From Spirometra erinaceieuropaei (lineage: Eukaryota; Platyhelminthes; Cestoda; Diphyllobothriidea; Diphyllobothriidae), in assembly GCA_902702965.1 (NCBI GenBank), contig CACRXP010000725.1:2847-66846 (forward strand): 64,000 bases of DNA, written 5' to 3'. Every line of letters starts with the position of its first letter. Positions within the stretch are counted from its first letter, which is position 1. Under the pieces are notes generated by a model. That model made no database searches. It saw only the letters and a program-made list of their open reading frames with translations, and was not told the DNA's origin. Below are positions 12,262 to 23,738 of the stretch, one piece after another. The position numbers and the translations under genes were made by a program.

Positions 12262-12919
12262 TAATAGATGTGATAACTCATGAATACTAACCAAAATGCA
12301 GAAATGCGTTTTCGATTTGAAAAACGTTTTTCAAGTATGACTGTGATATTGATTAACGTGAGGCATAATTCCACAATAAATTATTTCTTTCGTGAAGCCA
12401 GTTTTTGAACGAACGTCTTTTTATCTGCCTACAAATGTACGCTATGTAAAAAGTCCTAGATGAATAGCCTGAACACTGTAAAAAAATGAATGATTTTCTT
12501 AACATGAAATATATTGAGCTTGATTGCAAGTGTGAACGCGTGTCGGTTTAGAAATATTCGGGAAGTGGAAGAGTTTTTTAAGACCAAATTATACTCATCA
12601 TCTACGCACCGAATTAGAAAAAAGCACGCACTTTCTTACCAAGCGATTGAAAGAATGTTTACTTTCAAGCATGCTGTCTATGAAAAATATTTATATTTAT
12701 AATGCTATCGAAAATCATTGCGACAAGTGCAGAGTACACATCCAGTCATTTCGCACGGTATTTTTTTCATGCAGCCGAAAAGAAGTTCGTTTAAGGGCTC
12801 GAAGTAGCGGATTTATTGACAAATTATAATGCATGGTGACTGACATCACTAGTTATATTTCAAGTCGAAGGCGCATTGCAGAATTTTGGTCAGTATTTCA
12901 TGAGTAATCACATTTACCG
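12262..12919. mobile_element. Family B foldback element, internally deleted (658 bp)
   Basis: The left end reads TAATAGATGTGATAACTCAT after TA, and the right end is CATGAGTAATCACATTTACCG before TA. These correspond to the B terminus CAGTAGATGTGCTAACTCAT and its complement. Arm landmarks are present (AATGCGTTTTCG, and the mirror GAAGGCGCATTGCAGAATTT), but the left arm is cut short, so the copy is about 330 bp below full length. Confidence 0.75.
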
Positions 12920-15900
12920 TAGTATAAGACCTTGGCCTACATTTGGGAGGATAAAGTGATGTGCATACAGAGCATGTTATTTTAACATTGTAAAAATTCA
13001 CACGCGAGACACGGTTGCGTCCGGTTTGCAAAGCATTAGATCTTGTCACTCGGAACAGTCCAAATATTATAAAAAATGCGAAAGTCTACTATAATGCAAT
13101 AAATTTTTGTAGGTCGGAATAACTACTCTTACATTCAGCTGCGACATTCTTGAATTAAAGGCCTAGGAGGGCTCTTACCGACATAAGGCATACGGAAAAG
13201 AAATTTAGGCACAATCGGTTTGTTCAAGTATCCGTTAACGTTTTATTTGGAGGGACATAGAGCAGGGTCTCAGAATCCAAAAGTTTTGTCAACCGCCTTC
13301 AATTTTGAACCGGTAACAATGACTCCAGGAAATCCCTAAAGAATGGGTTTAAAAGCATAAGCTTGGGTTGATCAGCGCGTCCATGTGTAATCGCTGGATA
13401 AAATAAGTTAAGTGAAAAATAGTTGTTTCTCCCTTGAATACAACCAAGTTAAACTCTACTACTGAAGCATATTCCTGCCGTTCTCTCAACTGCGACTGAG
13501 AATATTAATTCATTTCAGAAGTGCTCTTACTGATCGGGTCATGTGACAGTTACGATCGACGAGTGACAGGCAAAAACGAGTCATCCCAGTCTCATTGGAA
13601 TATACAATTACTCCTTTTTTGCACATATAACTGGACGCCTAGCGACAACCTGTTTCACTGTATGATGTGACGTGTATGCACCCTTACCCGATTAATTGGT
13701 GTGTTTTAAACATAAAAGTTTATTTTAGAACTTGCGTACTACGCGACAGAATGTATTTACCAGGCCTTCTTACGCAATCCCAGTCCTTTGAAATAACGTA
13801 TTCCCATGATCTGAGACGGGTATGTGGATTTTTTTGTGCTCACCTTGGAAGTGTAGGAAGTTCTAGAATGTCAGACCACGTGCGGTCGCAATCTTGGAGA
13901 AGGTTCTAGAAAACGCTCTACCTTAGGGGCGCGCGCGTCGAACTTTTCCATATTTATACGTCAGGCACTTAGTCGCAATTTGGCCGCTCACAAATAGTAT
14001 GCATATAATAAATTATTATAATCCAAAAGTTAAGCAAAGTAGGCCTGCCCTAAGTTCGTTTAATTTTCCACCCTCGACTTACCTTCAACCAATCAACAAT
14101 GGCAACTCAACCTTGTCGACTTGCGCTCTTAAGAAGCCATAAATACGGGTGAGGATTAACCTCGGAGAACCCCGTGGCCGGTCGCTGCTCTACGGATGAG
14201 GAAACCCGTGGTCGCCTTCTCCGCTGGATCTCAGTGCTCCAAATTCCCCCTGTGGACAACCCGCCCGATTCAGTTTATTTTTAAAATTAGGACTTTTCAC
14301 CTAGTTTCTTTTTGTACATAGGTCTTTCAATAAAATAGTGACTAGTCCGTCTTATCCTGTTGGCATCGTTGACTACTAGACTCGCGTTAAACGGGAACGT
14401 TATAGAAGTAATACCCAACAGAACAGCTGGTCGCTGATAGCAACATGTCACCAGCAACCTATTTTGCCCAAAACCCCTCCTGTCATAACCTCGTGTATCG
14501 GCTCGATGTGGTTTATAATTGCGACCGTCATCTTGCCACCGCACACACAGCAGACTGCATTCGGTTAGAATATCAATTTACGTAATAAGGCTAGTCATCT
14601 GGACGGCAGCTGAAGTTAATATGCCAGACAACTTCCCTGATTAGAATGTAATCGGCCAGTTAGAATATCTCATGTCCTTCTGGGTAAAATATTTCCCGAC
14701 AACAAGTTAATGACAATAAGCCTAAAGTTTTGGTGAGTAAAAAGTAGTTATTTCTCTAATACGAACTGTATTCCTTTTCGGTTTATAGAAGACGGGTAGC
14801 CTAAACTAGAAGGAAATCTGCCTCGTCCCCTGGCGAGTAATGTTTTCGCAAGCCGTTTTTCGTGTTTTTGGGTCTAGGTCAGCACAGACTAGAGCAAAGA
14901 TGTAATGTATGTTTAGTCTTCCGTTGCCAGGGATAAAAAGTAACATCACGTTAAGGAATTTTGATTGTCACTCCGACAGTTTTAAAATCCTCACGCTGGC
15001 TGGCCATTTGATTTCCATAAGAACGTTGCCCAGTTTAGCAGAATTCAGTGAACTTTTAAAGTTAACCATTTTTTCTTCCCAAAAGGACTGACTGTTCAAT
15101 AAATTTTAGAAAAATATCACCTGTAAAAACCTTCCAAAGTTCGTTACTGTCCAAGGCTGAGAATATGCGCTTGCCGTTTGATGGAGGAAAATGCACTGTT
15201 TGAGAAGCATTTAAAGATTAAATCTTTATCAAAATCAGAGTAAGAAATCTCAAATGTTGATTGCCGCAATCATTCCTCCCCATCATCGTTGAAAAATATT
15301 TTTGTTTTGGGTATGAAAAGTCCTGTGAATTTTAGGCATCACTGCTCCTAGTCAAGTCCCTACGAGAACATTTTGGCATTGGCCTATAATTTTGTCACAT
15401 TCCTACCTCTTTGACATGTCGCTGCTTAGATTGCAATCTTTAAGGGAACATCATTTGCTACTGGTTCGTTTTGAAGATGAAAGACACAGTTAAATGCACT
15501 TGTCAACATTGTACAGCCTTGTCTTTTATGCCAGACTGCGTGATTCTGTCAAGACGTCCTTCAAACAACTCCTACTACTTACTCACAAATTCCATTTTCT
15601 TGTCTGTCTTTTCTGCCTTTAATGACGAGCGAGATGGGTGTTCCGCTTCTGACACGATTCCAAACGGGCAGACACTTGCGGGTGAGGCAGACGTAACTTG
15701 TTTTACCAAGATTTCAAACATCTTGTACTCAGCCGTATACTTTCGCTGCCCCACCCAATGGGCAAAAGCACGGTGCGCAATCTAAACCTGACATGACAGC
15801 CGGGCGGTTGTCAGGACAGATAGCCGAACCCCGGTCACCTTGATTGTTGACAGGAAAAAAACACGATGTTCAGAAACACAGTGACTAACTTCGAAGTGGA

Positions 15901-16690
15901 TAGCAAACACGGTTGAGCAGGCTGATGGTAGTAGATGGGACAGTGTTCCAGTGATGCCATCATATACGAAGGTGTTTTTTTACTCCGGACGCTTCGTATT
16001 TGAGAATCCAAGTGCACGCCATTTCTTTAGTCCGTCTCAATAATTACTGCATTGCCCGAGTAAAGGTAACTTTTAGAAGCCCCGTTACACACAGGCATGT
16101 TAAAGTCCGCGCAGTTGTATGGGTCAACAGCAAACCACGAGAAAATCGAGAGACTTATGAGCTGGAGGACACATTATCTCCGTATTATCCCCACAACTTC
16201 CAGTTGACAAACGATTAAACTCGTTTTAAGTCTCAAATGGGTTTCAGTTACCTTTACATCTTCTTAAAATCCTGGAAATATGTATTCACCTAAGCGAATT
16301 TGCAAAACCTGACATTTGATGGCATCCAAAGGAAGAGTTTAGGCACACTCATTAGGTAGTGTTTATTAATATACATCTACAGGGAGCATGCACGAGAATT
16401 GGCAATATGTTCGCGCTCTCCTGCTCGTAATTATTTTGTTTAAATTTAATTTGATCGTTACCCCAGTGTACTTAGATTGCCTAGAGTTGTCGATTCCGTA
16501 CGTCGTAATTTACATATATCTCCCATAATAGTAGGTGAACTTTTTGACCATGTCTGTACTCACCATATCATGCGTGCTGAGATGATCACCGGTTGCGTTT
16601 TGCTCAACTTTATCTCGGTTTAAACAGTAAAGCATTGTTTCTCCAATAACTATGGCTATTCTACTTTGCCGGACGCGTACGCCTGACGTA
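12920..16690. other. Unassigned sequence
   Basis: The longest frame is 104 codons (15471-15785, plus) and lacks any motif or splice support. 13530-13600 resembles the insert found in an A copy at 45302-45445. 14085-14270 is moderately GC-rich with a CCAATCA and a CATAAATAC box but no following gene. Confidence 0.4.
13861..13911. promoter_or_regulatory. Pair of heat-shock-element-like palindromes
   Basis: TTCTAGAA occurs twice, at 13861-13868 and 13904-13911, each preceded by GAAG and matching the core TTCnnGAA of heat-shock elements. A CACGTG E-box lies between them, and an AT-rich TATTTATA follows near 13953. No coding frame follows on either strand, so a promoter function is unproven. Confidence 0.2.
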
Positions 16691-17611
16691 CAGCAGATTT
16701 GTTAACTCATGAAATGTTGACCGAAATACTGAAAGGCTTTCTCGACGCGAAAATTTTCTGAAATAGGTTTGCGAGATTTATCTACCAACAGCATAATTTC
16801 ATGTTAATTCAAGTATAGCAGGACGCCGACTTTCGAACGAACATCATTCTGACTGCCCGAAAAAACAACCTTCTACATAAAATGACCACTTAAATAATAT
16901 AAATGTTCTCAGTGATTTCGATGTCCTTATAAATTAAAATAAATTTCATGGAAACATGTACTAGCATATCCATTATTCTACTTATTTGGTAAAAGATTAC
17001 GTCCCCTTCAAATGTTATACTTGAAGGAAGGCCATAAATCAGTGTTAAAGATTATTTCGAATTAAAGGATAATTTTGAACACGAATTACTGTCATGTACA
17101 AATCCAGAGTCTATAAACTGCAGGCTGTATATTAGCAGTGGGATTGAACCATATTGTACAGTCTAAAAGAAACGCCAGTACATACAGAGACACATTGCTT
17201 TATGAACAGGTATTTCAAGGTCTTAAAATATCTCCTAATTAGAAAGGCTTTTAAAACCAAACTATACCCTGCTTTCAAAGATAAATTTGGAAATGAATGT
17301 AATCGTCTGCCAAATAAGTACAAGAACTGATATTTTAATGCTCGTTTTCTATGAAATATATTTGAATATATAAGGGCATCGGAAATCACTGACAACATGT
17401 TATACTACTTAAGTAGTCATTTTTAAGAGAACGTTATATTTGCAGTTTGTCCATAAGAAGTTCGTCCGATAGCCGGCATCATGATGTACTGGGATTAACT
17501 TGAGATAAATCTGTTCGCAGATTAATATACAACCCTATTTACGTAATGTCTCCAAGTCGGAAAAGTATTTCAGTATATCGTTCAACATTTCATTAGTTAG
17601 CAGATCTACTG
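16691..17611. mobile_element. Family B foldback element, near full length (921 bp)
   Basis: The left end is CAGCAGATTTGTTAACTCAT and the right end is ATTAGTTAGCAGATCTACTG, flanked by TA on both sides. Internal mirror blocks are present (ACGCCGACTTTCGAACG on the left; CGTCCGATAGCCGGCATC on the right). Non-coding: the 88-codon minus frame at 17132-17398 lies within the arms. Confidence 0.85.
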
Positions 17612-17683
17612 TATTTGTTTCTTTAGGAATACCTGTGCATAGTATCTCGCATAAACAATAATAAAACAGACAAATTTAGTTGG

Positions 17684-17778
17684 GAGGGGGGGGGCTACAT
17701 AACCACACTGAGCTTCAGCCGCCGCGAAGCTGGGCTGCAACGTCGGCCAGCGGTGGCGCATGTTCCCACAGATGAGCA
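17684..17778. other. G-run and GC-rich edge before the gap
   Basis: A run of ten G bases (about 17685-17694, preceded by GGGA) is followed by GC-rich sequence with a short dyad CTTCAGCCGCCGCGAAG just before the unsequenced gap. This is the sort of sequence that breaks assemblies. Confidence 0.6.
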
Positions 17779-17926
17779 NNNNNNNNNNNNNNNNNNNNNN
17801 NNNNNNNNNNNNNNNNNNNNNNNNNNNNNNNNNNNNNNNNNNNNNNNNNNNNNNNNNNNNNNNNNNNNNNNNNNNNNNNNNNNNNNNNNNNNNNNNNNNN
17901 NNNNNNNNNNNNNNNNNNNNNNNNNN
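17779..17926. other. Assembly gap (148 N)
   Basis: 148 consecutive undetermined bases. Open frames drawn across it have no meaning. Confidence 0.99.
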
Positions 17927-18530
17927 GAACTCCCCGAAAGTAGCGGTGATTACAGCGGAATCAAATTTTAATATGCTTTATGTTATGCACCTGTCTATGG
18001 ATTGGCTTGAATTTCTGCTGATCAGAGTCCCGTAAACTGTGCTAATCCAGCGATAAACGTTCAGTAGCTTTGGTAATGTTACATTCGTCTAAATATTTCA
18101 TTGATAGTAGTTTTCACACCCCTGTTTTTCCAGGGTACTTTTCACTGGGCTTAGGATGGAGTGATAATGCTGGCATTAAATATTTCAGTTACTGGTCCTC
18201 GCTATGTGCGTACGGAAATGGAACTTGAAATTCGATTGTGTGGCTTCGTACCCCAGGATATGGCATTTACATAAAAGGCACAAACCACACGAGTGAATAT
18301 CATATTTAGCGCAATTCCTCAACTCCCCAGAACACCGAAATCGAGGAAATGGCTGTTTGCCCTACTGTAACTTCGTATCTGAAAGGATCGCTCGGCGTAT
18401 ACTGTCTCTGTTCAGTCATAAAGTGATTCGGTAGAACGTATCAATGCACTGAAACTCCCAGATATGGGGTTTTCCTCTGTCTCCGCAACACCGTAAACTA
18501 AACTATGTTAGGCGGTTACGAATAAATAAA
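17927..18530. other. Unassigned sequence
   Basis: About 600 bases of ordinary composition between the gap and the zinc-finger relic; nothing recognised. Confidence 0.4.
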
Positions 18531-18584
18531 GTGTTTGGATTTAGAAATTATGAGGACATTTGTAACAAAAAGGATGGAGAGGAC

Positions 18585-18810
18585 ATGATCGGTCACTTAC
18601 GAATCCATCGTAAAGAGACTAGAGAGCCGATGCCTGGGGTACCGACATATAGCAGACTCATCCGTCTAACTGCCCTCACTGCACCGGCACGTCCTTCCAC
18701 CTCATGGGCTTTTTGGTCACAATGTGCATTTACGAAAACCTGCGGTGGACAACCGCCTGCCAAACCACAGTCTAAACTCCCTCCATCATCATGCAATACC
18801 ACCAGTCACA
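18585..18810 (+). pseudogene. C2H2 zinc-finger relic, probable LINE tail
   Basis: One frame reads MIGHLRIHRKETREPMPGVP, ending an upstream finger (H-x3-H in GHLRIH) and a linker. The next finger continues in a shifted frame as NCPHCTGTSFHLMGF. Its H-x3-H half reads H then MCIYE only if an extra A after GGTCAC is ignored. The intact form would be two adjacent C-x2-C-x12-H-x3-H fingers joined by a linker. At least two frame breaks are visible, so this is a pseudogene. The same finger style (CPHC.RTF..IGL.GHLRIH) recurs at 52758 here and is, from memory, common at the 3' ends of flatworm LINE proteins. A 145-codon frame spans 18531-18968, but its second half is out of phase with the fingers. Confidence 0.6.
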
Positions 18811-18987
18811 AGCATCTGACAGCCGCCTCATACCTTAGTGACATTTGTACGTCTCCGTCTCAATGCGAATCATATGTTGCATGTGCGATCCGGTCTAGGG
18901 CTATTACGGCACATCGAATGCCGCGGCCTGAAAGGTTGCTAAATGACGCCTCGACTCACTCGAAGTAGTCTGTGTGTGAAATTACAG

Positions 18988-19812
18988 ACTAGTGGGCCGA
19001 AAGCTAGGCCGAAGCGGCTCCTTCTTAACATGGCCTGCGGCATTCTCACGCATAAGAGGTGTACGCCACTCAAGCCCAGTTGTGTAGAATCCTAGGGATT
19101 GTGTTATGGGAGTCAGGACATGTATGTGGCGCGCGCGGACAGGATCAGTGTTCATGTCAACCACCGCACACATTCTCGCATCTGTCAATCGACCGGCTCT
19201 GACAATGACTAAGACCTGGTAAGGGAGAGCGTGCTCGTCGTCTCAGCGTATTTTACTCCCTATTAACAACAGATGACGTGCTTAAAGCTATCACGGAGCG
19301 CTTAAAGCCTTGGCCTGGTATGCTGACAACTGACGGGATAACATGGACCTGGCATTCGGTCCAGTGTTTTGTGTTTGTATGAAACAACCGACTGATGGTC
19401 TAAGGGTCAGACTGAAATACCTCTTTATAAATGTGCCCTCCATGGCACTCCCATTGCGTGGGATCCTAGTCGGGTGTGACGGGACGCATAGGCGCGGTTC
19501 CGATCGTGCCGGTCATCATTTTGTTATTGGCCAAAATACTGGCCATTTGCTGTGTGAACCAGCGGATGTGGAGTAGAGCGGCAAGGTGTCAGCTCGACCG
19601 CACTATCCACCTGCGCCCTTCCCCATCTAGTCTTTTTGACTATGTTTTGACACAGCGCCCAAGTGAGGTGGGAGTGGGGAGTGGGGTAGATGCTGTGCAA
19701 GCCTAATATCACGATAAACAAATTCACCCGCAAATCCCCGCGCCATCTCGTAGCTCACGGTGGAGCACGCGGTAGACATCGTCGGCAACGGCGATCGCAA
19801 TATCAGAAAGCA
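18988..19812 (+). repeat. Dispersed repeat C, copy 1
   Basis: An approximately 0.8-kb, relatively GC-rich unit that matches 24880-25680 on the opposite strand across its length. Shared blocks include AAGCGGCTCCTTC, TTGTGTTTGTATGAAACAAC, CCGACTGATGGTCTAAG, GCCATTTGCTGTGTGAACCA, CCACCTGCGCCCTTCCCC and ACATCGTCGGCAACG. Neither copy has a frame open throughout; the 77-codon frame at 19343-19576 parallels the 113-codon frame of copy 2. I cannot place it in a named transposon class. Confidence 0.75.
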
Positions 19813-20244
19813 TGGTGTCCTCCTAGGTCAGCCGAACTAGCGTAAACTGTATCGGTCAGCAGAAAAAATTGACGGAGCACCTATGTGAAATTTAGGTATC
19901 GCCTTTGCTACAAATACGGGCATGCAATCAGTATGCGTAATCTTATGACTGTCTGACAGTGAATTTCATTAAAAATTTTCGTATGGAAAATCGTGCTTAA
20001 TATTAGGAGGTCTTTTTGCCGAATAACGTGCTTTAGCCCGCGCTTACGTTTTACGAAAGTTAGGAAAATTTCGTAAACACAGAAGTAACCTTTTGTTTCT
20101 GGGACAAAAACGAAGAAGTTACCAATCAAAAACTCCTGTCAAGTCGCAGAAAATTGGATACAAATTAAGACCTCGTCGTCCACTTTGATGCCGCTTATAT
20201 TAGGCAAGTTGCAGATGAGTTGCAGACAAGTTGCCAAGGATACG
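19813..20244. other. Unassigned sequence
   Basis: About 430 bases without a recognisable feature; a 73-codon minus frame (19908-20129) has no motif. Confidence 0.4.
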
Positions 20245-20500
20245 CCGAGAGCACTTAATTTTCGAGGCAGACGCCTATCCTCAAAGAACCGCAGGGCGAT
20301 GGCATACTATCGTGAGGTGCCGACTCATAATACCGTACAGCTGCCGATAAACAAGGCCCCTCCAACCATCCTATTCGAACAGCTTTTTCTCAGTAGCCCC
20401 ACGGTATTGAGAATCGATACCTCGTGATAAAATGCCACCGCTCGTCTTGTTCTATGGAAGACGCTCTTTGCCCCGTTAATGGTTATATCTTGACAGAAAA
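20245..20500. repeat. Inverted repeat with arms near 0.1 kb
   Basis: GGCGATGGCATACTATCGTG and GAGGTGCCGACTCATAATACCGT on the plus strand (about 20297-20340) are mirrored on the minus strand by GCGGTGGCATTTTATCACG and GAGGTATCGATTCTCAATACCGT. The loop, holding CCAACCATCC, is near 20370. Similarity extends outward with gaps. It is an old foldback, unrelated in sequence to families A, B and D. Both strands encode similar short peptides because the arms are complementary. Confidence 0.65.
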
Positions 20501-20559
20501 TCCAACGCGTTCCGATCATTACTAACCAACTGTATCGTGCGTCGGCGCATGCTGTCAAT

Positions 20560-21190
20560 CCGGCACTCGATTTATCCAGTGATTTCAGTTCTAATCTCTA
20601 GCGTCTTGAGTACCTGTATAAAGATCGTATGTCAACAGGACTTTCGGAAGGCTTTATTCTTCACTCAACTCGGATATTACTTCTGCATCCAGTCTTCCAT
20701 ACCAACCTATAGATCAGAGTGTCTTGGGTTACTGTCTCTTAGTTAGCTCCCTAGAAAAATCCTAAGTTGTCTACTGTTAACTGGATTTAATAAGGAATGC
20801 AGAAATATTTTTGACATAAACGGTTTTATTTAATCAAGAAGATTTGTTAAGTCAATTATTTAATCTCTTCACGGGTATTTTTGATTCGACACAAAACGCC
20901 GTCTTTATTTTGACGGCGTTTTAGATATACAAATCTGTGGTGCATTACATTTCAAAAAGCAATCAATTATCGCCTCTTGCGGATTCGTTTTCAATTGGCA
21001 ATTGCCTCCCGTACAGGAAATTCAAATTTTGAACGCAGAGAGAAGATAGAACAGCTTTCGTTCGAACTTAGATTTAAATAAAATTAAACAAATCCGTTGT
21101 GGAATTCAAACAAAACAAGTTAACGATCAACCAACACATAGTGTAGATGATATTCAAAAATTTAATGGAAGGAGCCAAAAATTCTGATCA
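20560..21190. other. AT-rich sequence around a sharp hairpin
   Basis: No open frame of note on either strand. Contains the hairpin at 20893-20922. The left boundary of the following B copy is unclear and could lie anywhere in the last 200 bases. Confidence 0.4.
20893..20922. terminator. Perfect hairpin with A/T tails, terminator-like shape
   Basis: AAAACGCCGTC, an 8-base loop (TTTATTTT), then GACGGCGTTTT: an 11-bp perfect stem whose outer four pairs are A-T. This is the shape of a bidirectional intrinsic terminator. In a eukaryotic context it has no known role and may be chance or a trace of foreign DNA. Confidence 0.35.
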
Positions 21191-21194
21191 TTTC

Positions 21195-21735
21195 AAACTT
21201 AAAAGAAGAGTATCATTTGGTTCTGCAAATGCCCGTAAAGAAAACGTTGTCTTTGAATTTGCTTCTGTTGCTTTTAAGCCCTATAATACGGCTCAAATCC
21301 AATGCAAGATTATATAAAATCCATGCGGTCTCCTCATTAAAGCGTAAATAAATGCATGGTCTAACGTACACGCAAAATATACAGTCTTTTATTTAAACCT
21401 CGATTGCAAGTGAGACAGCGCGTCAGGTCCAAAATTATTCAGGAAGAGGAACTCTTTTAAAACAAAGTATACACGTCCCCAAGCATAAAATCTGAAGAAA
21501 GCGTAATGGTTTTTAACTTATTAAAAAAATGAAATTTTCCCGCTTGTTTTGCAAAAAATATATTTAAAATTAGGCCACCGAAAATCAGTGAGAAAACGTA
21601 TGTAGATTGCACATGTAGTCATTTTTTGCAGAGTACATTTTGTGCAGGCGCCGGAAAAAAAGTCCGTTTAGAAGCAATTTTGCCGAAATAACTGAATTGT
21701 ACATGATGATATGCACGAGTTATAATCCTAATTGT
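21195..21735. mobile_element. Family B foldback element, right part
   Basis: Aligned by eye to the complete copy at 36104-37094: AAAAGAAGAGTATCATTTGG from the end of the left arm, GCTCAAATCCAATGC and TGCGGTCTCCTC from the centre, then the right arm (TTGCAAGTGAGACAG, ACCGAAAATCAGTGAG, GTAGTCATTTTTTGCAGAGT). The right terminus is lost near ATAATCCTAATTG. Most of the left arm is missing. Confidence 0.65.
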
Positions 21736-23040
21736 CTGATGACTGCAATTACTGCTCAAGAGATCGCGTTATCATTATAGTATACACGTTTATTGAGAAA
21801 ACGACGATAGGCAACCGCTCGCCTCTACGGATCGTCCTATAGAGCAGGCACTTAAAAAAATGAAAAAAGCGTTTTGGCATGAAACCAACCACTGACAGTA
21901 ATCAAAATTGAGGTTATGACAGTTGGGGATTAAATAAAATTGACTCAATTATGAAAAACCTTGCGTGCTGATGGGAGTCGAACCCATGACATAAAGGGGA
22001 AGGGTTTACTACTGCCAGAATCACCCGTTTATTAAAGTCCTTTAAGGCATGCATCCGTTGATTTAGGCTATCAGTTGGTTTAAAAGCTTTCAGAATGAAA
22101 AAGCGGTTGATGCGTGATCGGCAAGTACATGGGAAAATAATTGATCAATTTGAAACGTTACATATATTCTCAAATAAAACCCGAGTACAGATAGGCAGAT
22201 TATGCGCTGTTACGTAGGGTGCATTGTGTTGCAATAAAAAAGGCAGGAGTCGCGTGACGCATTTGCTAAGTCTCGGAATTTAATGCGGAATAAATGCCCG
22301 TTCATCAAAACCTGTATTTGGGCATGCGTGACTGACGACGAAAACAATTAAAAATCGGAATGACCACCCACGTCTGCAAGTCTTTGTCCTAGCTCGTTTA
22401 GCAAAGGCAGTGTGTGCCATTTGGCCACCCGTGAGACCCTTGGGCTGAGCCCTAAGTTACGGTGAGATTATGATAAACTGCAGTGCAGTGGTGGCGTTCT
22501 TTATCTGATACTTCTTCACAACCGAAGTAGGATTATTGAGAAGCCAAGGTCTTCAAATAAAAAGGTGACTGAAAAAGCGATTCCTAACTATCTTGACATT
22601 AACTATCCCTTGTGCTTAATTAACGCATATGGGAAAGTTAGGTTTGGAACCCGAAATTTCTTGCTAATCATGTGTTTCATTTTGGCTCACTTTTGGAACA
22701 CTCAGCTCAAATATTTGTGTGCGAGTTTACAACAGCATGGTGCGGCTTTACTCCAGCGAATAATCTAGTCAACTACGCTGCAAGGTCTCCCCGGAAGACC
22801 TAAATTTAATCATATTTGGGTCAGGTTTGCCCTCTCAGCTTTCTTCGAAGTCTGAATTCTGCAAAAGTTGAGAAAATAAACTCGATATCCAAGCGGAATT
22901 TCTAAGTAATGCCCCCTAGAATCTACCAGATAACTGCCAGGGTCAAATAATTTATAAGTGCTTTGGCAGATTCTGAATATTTTGGACTTTGCAGTAGGCT
23001 GGGCGGGTAACGTGACCCAAATGTAAAAACCTTATGTTTT
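21736..23040. other. Unassigned sequence
   Basis: A 67-codon plus frame (22565-22768) is unremarkable. No repeat copy recognised. Confidence 0.4.
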
Positions 23041-23045
23041 CCGGT

Positions 23046-23097
23046 GCGGCCTGGTAGCTCAGTTGGTTAGAGCGTTGGCTGTACTTCAGCCTTTCCT
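23046..23097 (+). repeat. tRNA-derived SINE, 5' half with A box
   Basis: GGCCTGGTAGCTCAGTTGG then TTAGAGCGTTGGCTG is a clear tRNA-like head: D-arm and pol III A box (TAGCTCAGTTGG), followed by an anticodon-arm-like stem GGCTG/CAGCC. The sequence then breaks off at AGCCTTTCCT and resumes about 640 bases downstream with the same ten bases, so the unit has been split by an insertion. The anticodon loop is too short for a working tRNA, which favours a SINE or tRNA pseudogene. Confidence 0.75.
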
Positions 23098-23738
23098 GCC
23101 TTGCCTAATTTCCAAGACAAATTAATGCGCGAACTTGGAGTAAATCTTTCGAAACGGGCCTTTTCAGGCAGGCTCCAAATTTTGATATGAATATTTGAGC
23201 TGAATTTCATCAGCTACTGCGGAATAACCGCTTAATATTTACAAACCACCAACAGGCAGCCAGTAATATACTGTTATTTTTGATACGATTTTAGGCTGCC
23301 CTCACAGCTGCGTCAGGCAGCGGCATAAGATCGGCGAAACACGCGTGTCTGGGCTTTTAGTTAATACCTGTGTTGTTAGTACGGTAAATCATTGCACAGT
23401 TCTATACTACTGACTGCCTGTTGGCGGTTTGTGAATATTAAGCGGTTATTCCGCAGTAGCTGATGGATTTCAGCTCAAATATTCATATCAAAATTTGGAG
23501 CGTGCCTGAAAAGGCCCGTTTCGAAAGAATTACTTCAAGTTCTCGGAAATTAAACAACGCAAGTTGAAATTGGAGTTTGTATACTAGAAAATCACACGGA
23601 GAAAACTGGGGGACCCACTGACGAGCCGAACCCCTCGCAGCTGCGTCAAGCAGCGGAATAAGATCGGCGAAACACGCGTTTCTGGGCTTTTAGGTAATAC
23701 CTGTGTTGTTAGTACGGTAAATCATTGCACAGTTCTAT
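23098..23738. mobile_element. Family D element inserted in the SINE (641 bp)
   Basis: Bounded by a 10-bp target duplication AGCCTTTCCT (23088-23097 and 23739-23748). It has two internal symmetries. A foldback pairs about 23107-23273 with 23402-23560 (for example AATATTTGAGCTGAA with TTCAGCTCAAATATT, and TGCGGAATAACCGCTTAATA with TATTAAGCGGTTATTCCGCA). A direct repeat of about 102 bp (23305-23406 and 23638-23739) begins CAGCTGCGTCA and ends GCACAGTTCTATA. There is no open frame. A 9-10-bp duplication is typical of MULE/Mutator-type or P-like DNA transposons, so this may be a non-autonomous derivative; the class is uncertain. Confidence 0.75.

Noticed and set aside
17753..18035. Open frames crossing the run of N.
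   Set aside because: They are open only because undetermined bases cannot form stops.
21165..21317. A 50-codon plus-strand frame downstream of the terminator-like hairpin, at first taken as a bacterial gene fragment.
   Set aside because: Its second half (GCTCAAATCCAATGC and onward) aligns with the centre of the family B element at 36.5 kb, so it is foldback DNA, not a foreign gene.
23046..23097. A functional tRNA gene.
   Set aside because: The unit is interrupted by 641 bp, the anticodon loop is short, and the acceptor stem does not pair convincingly.
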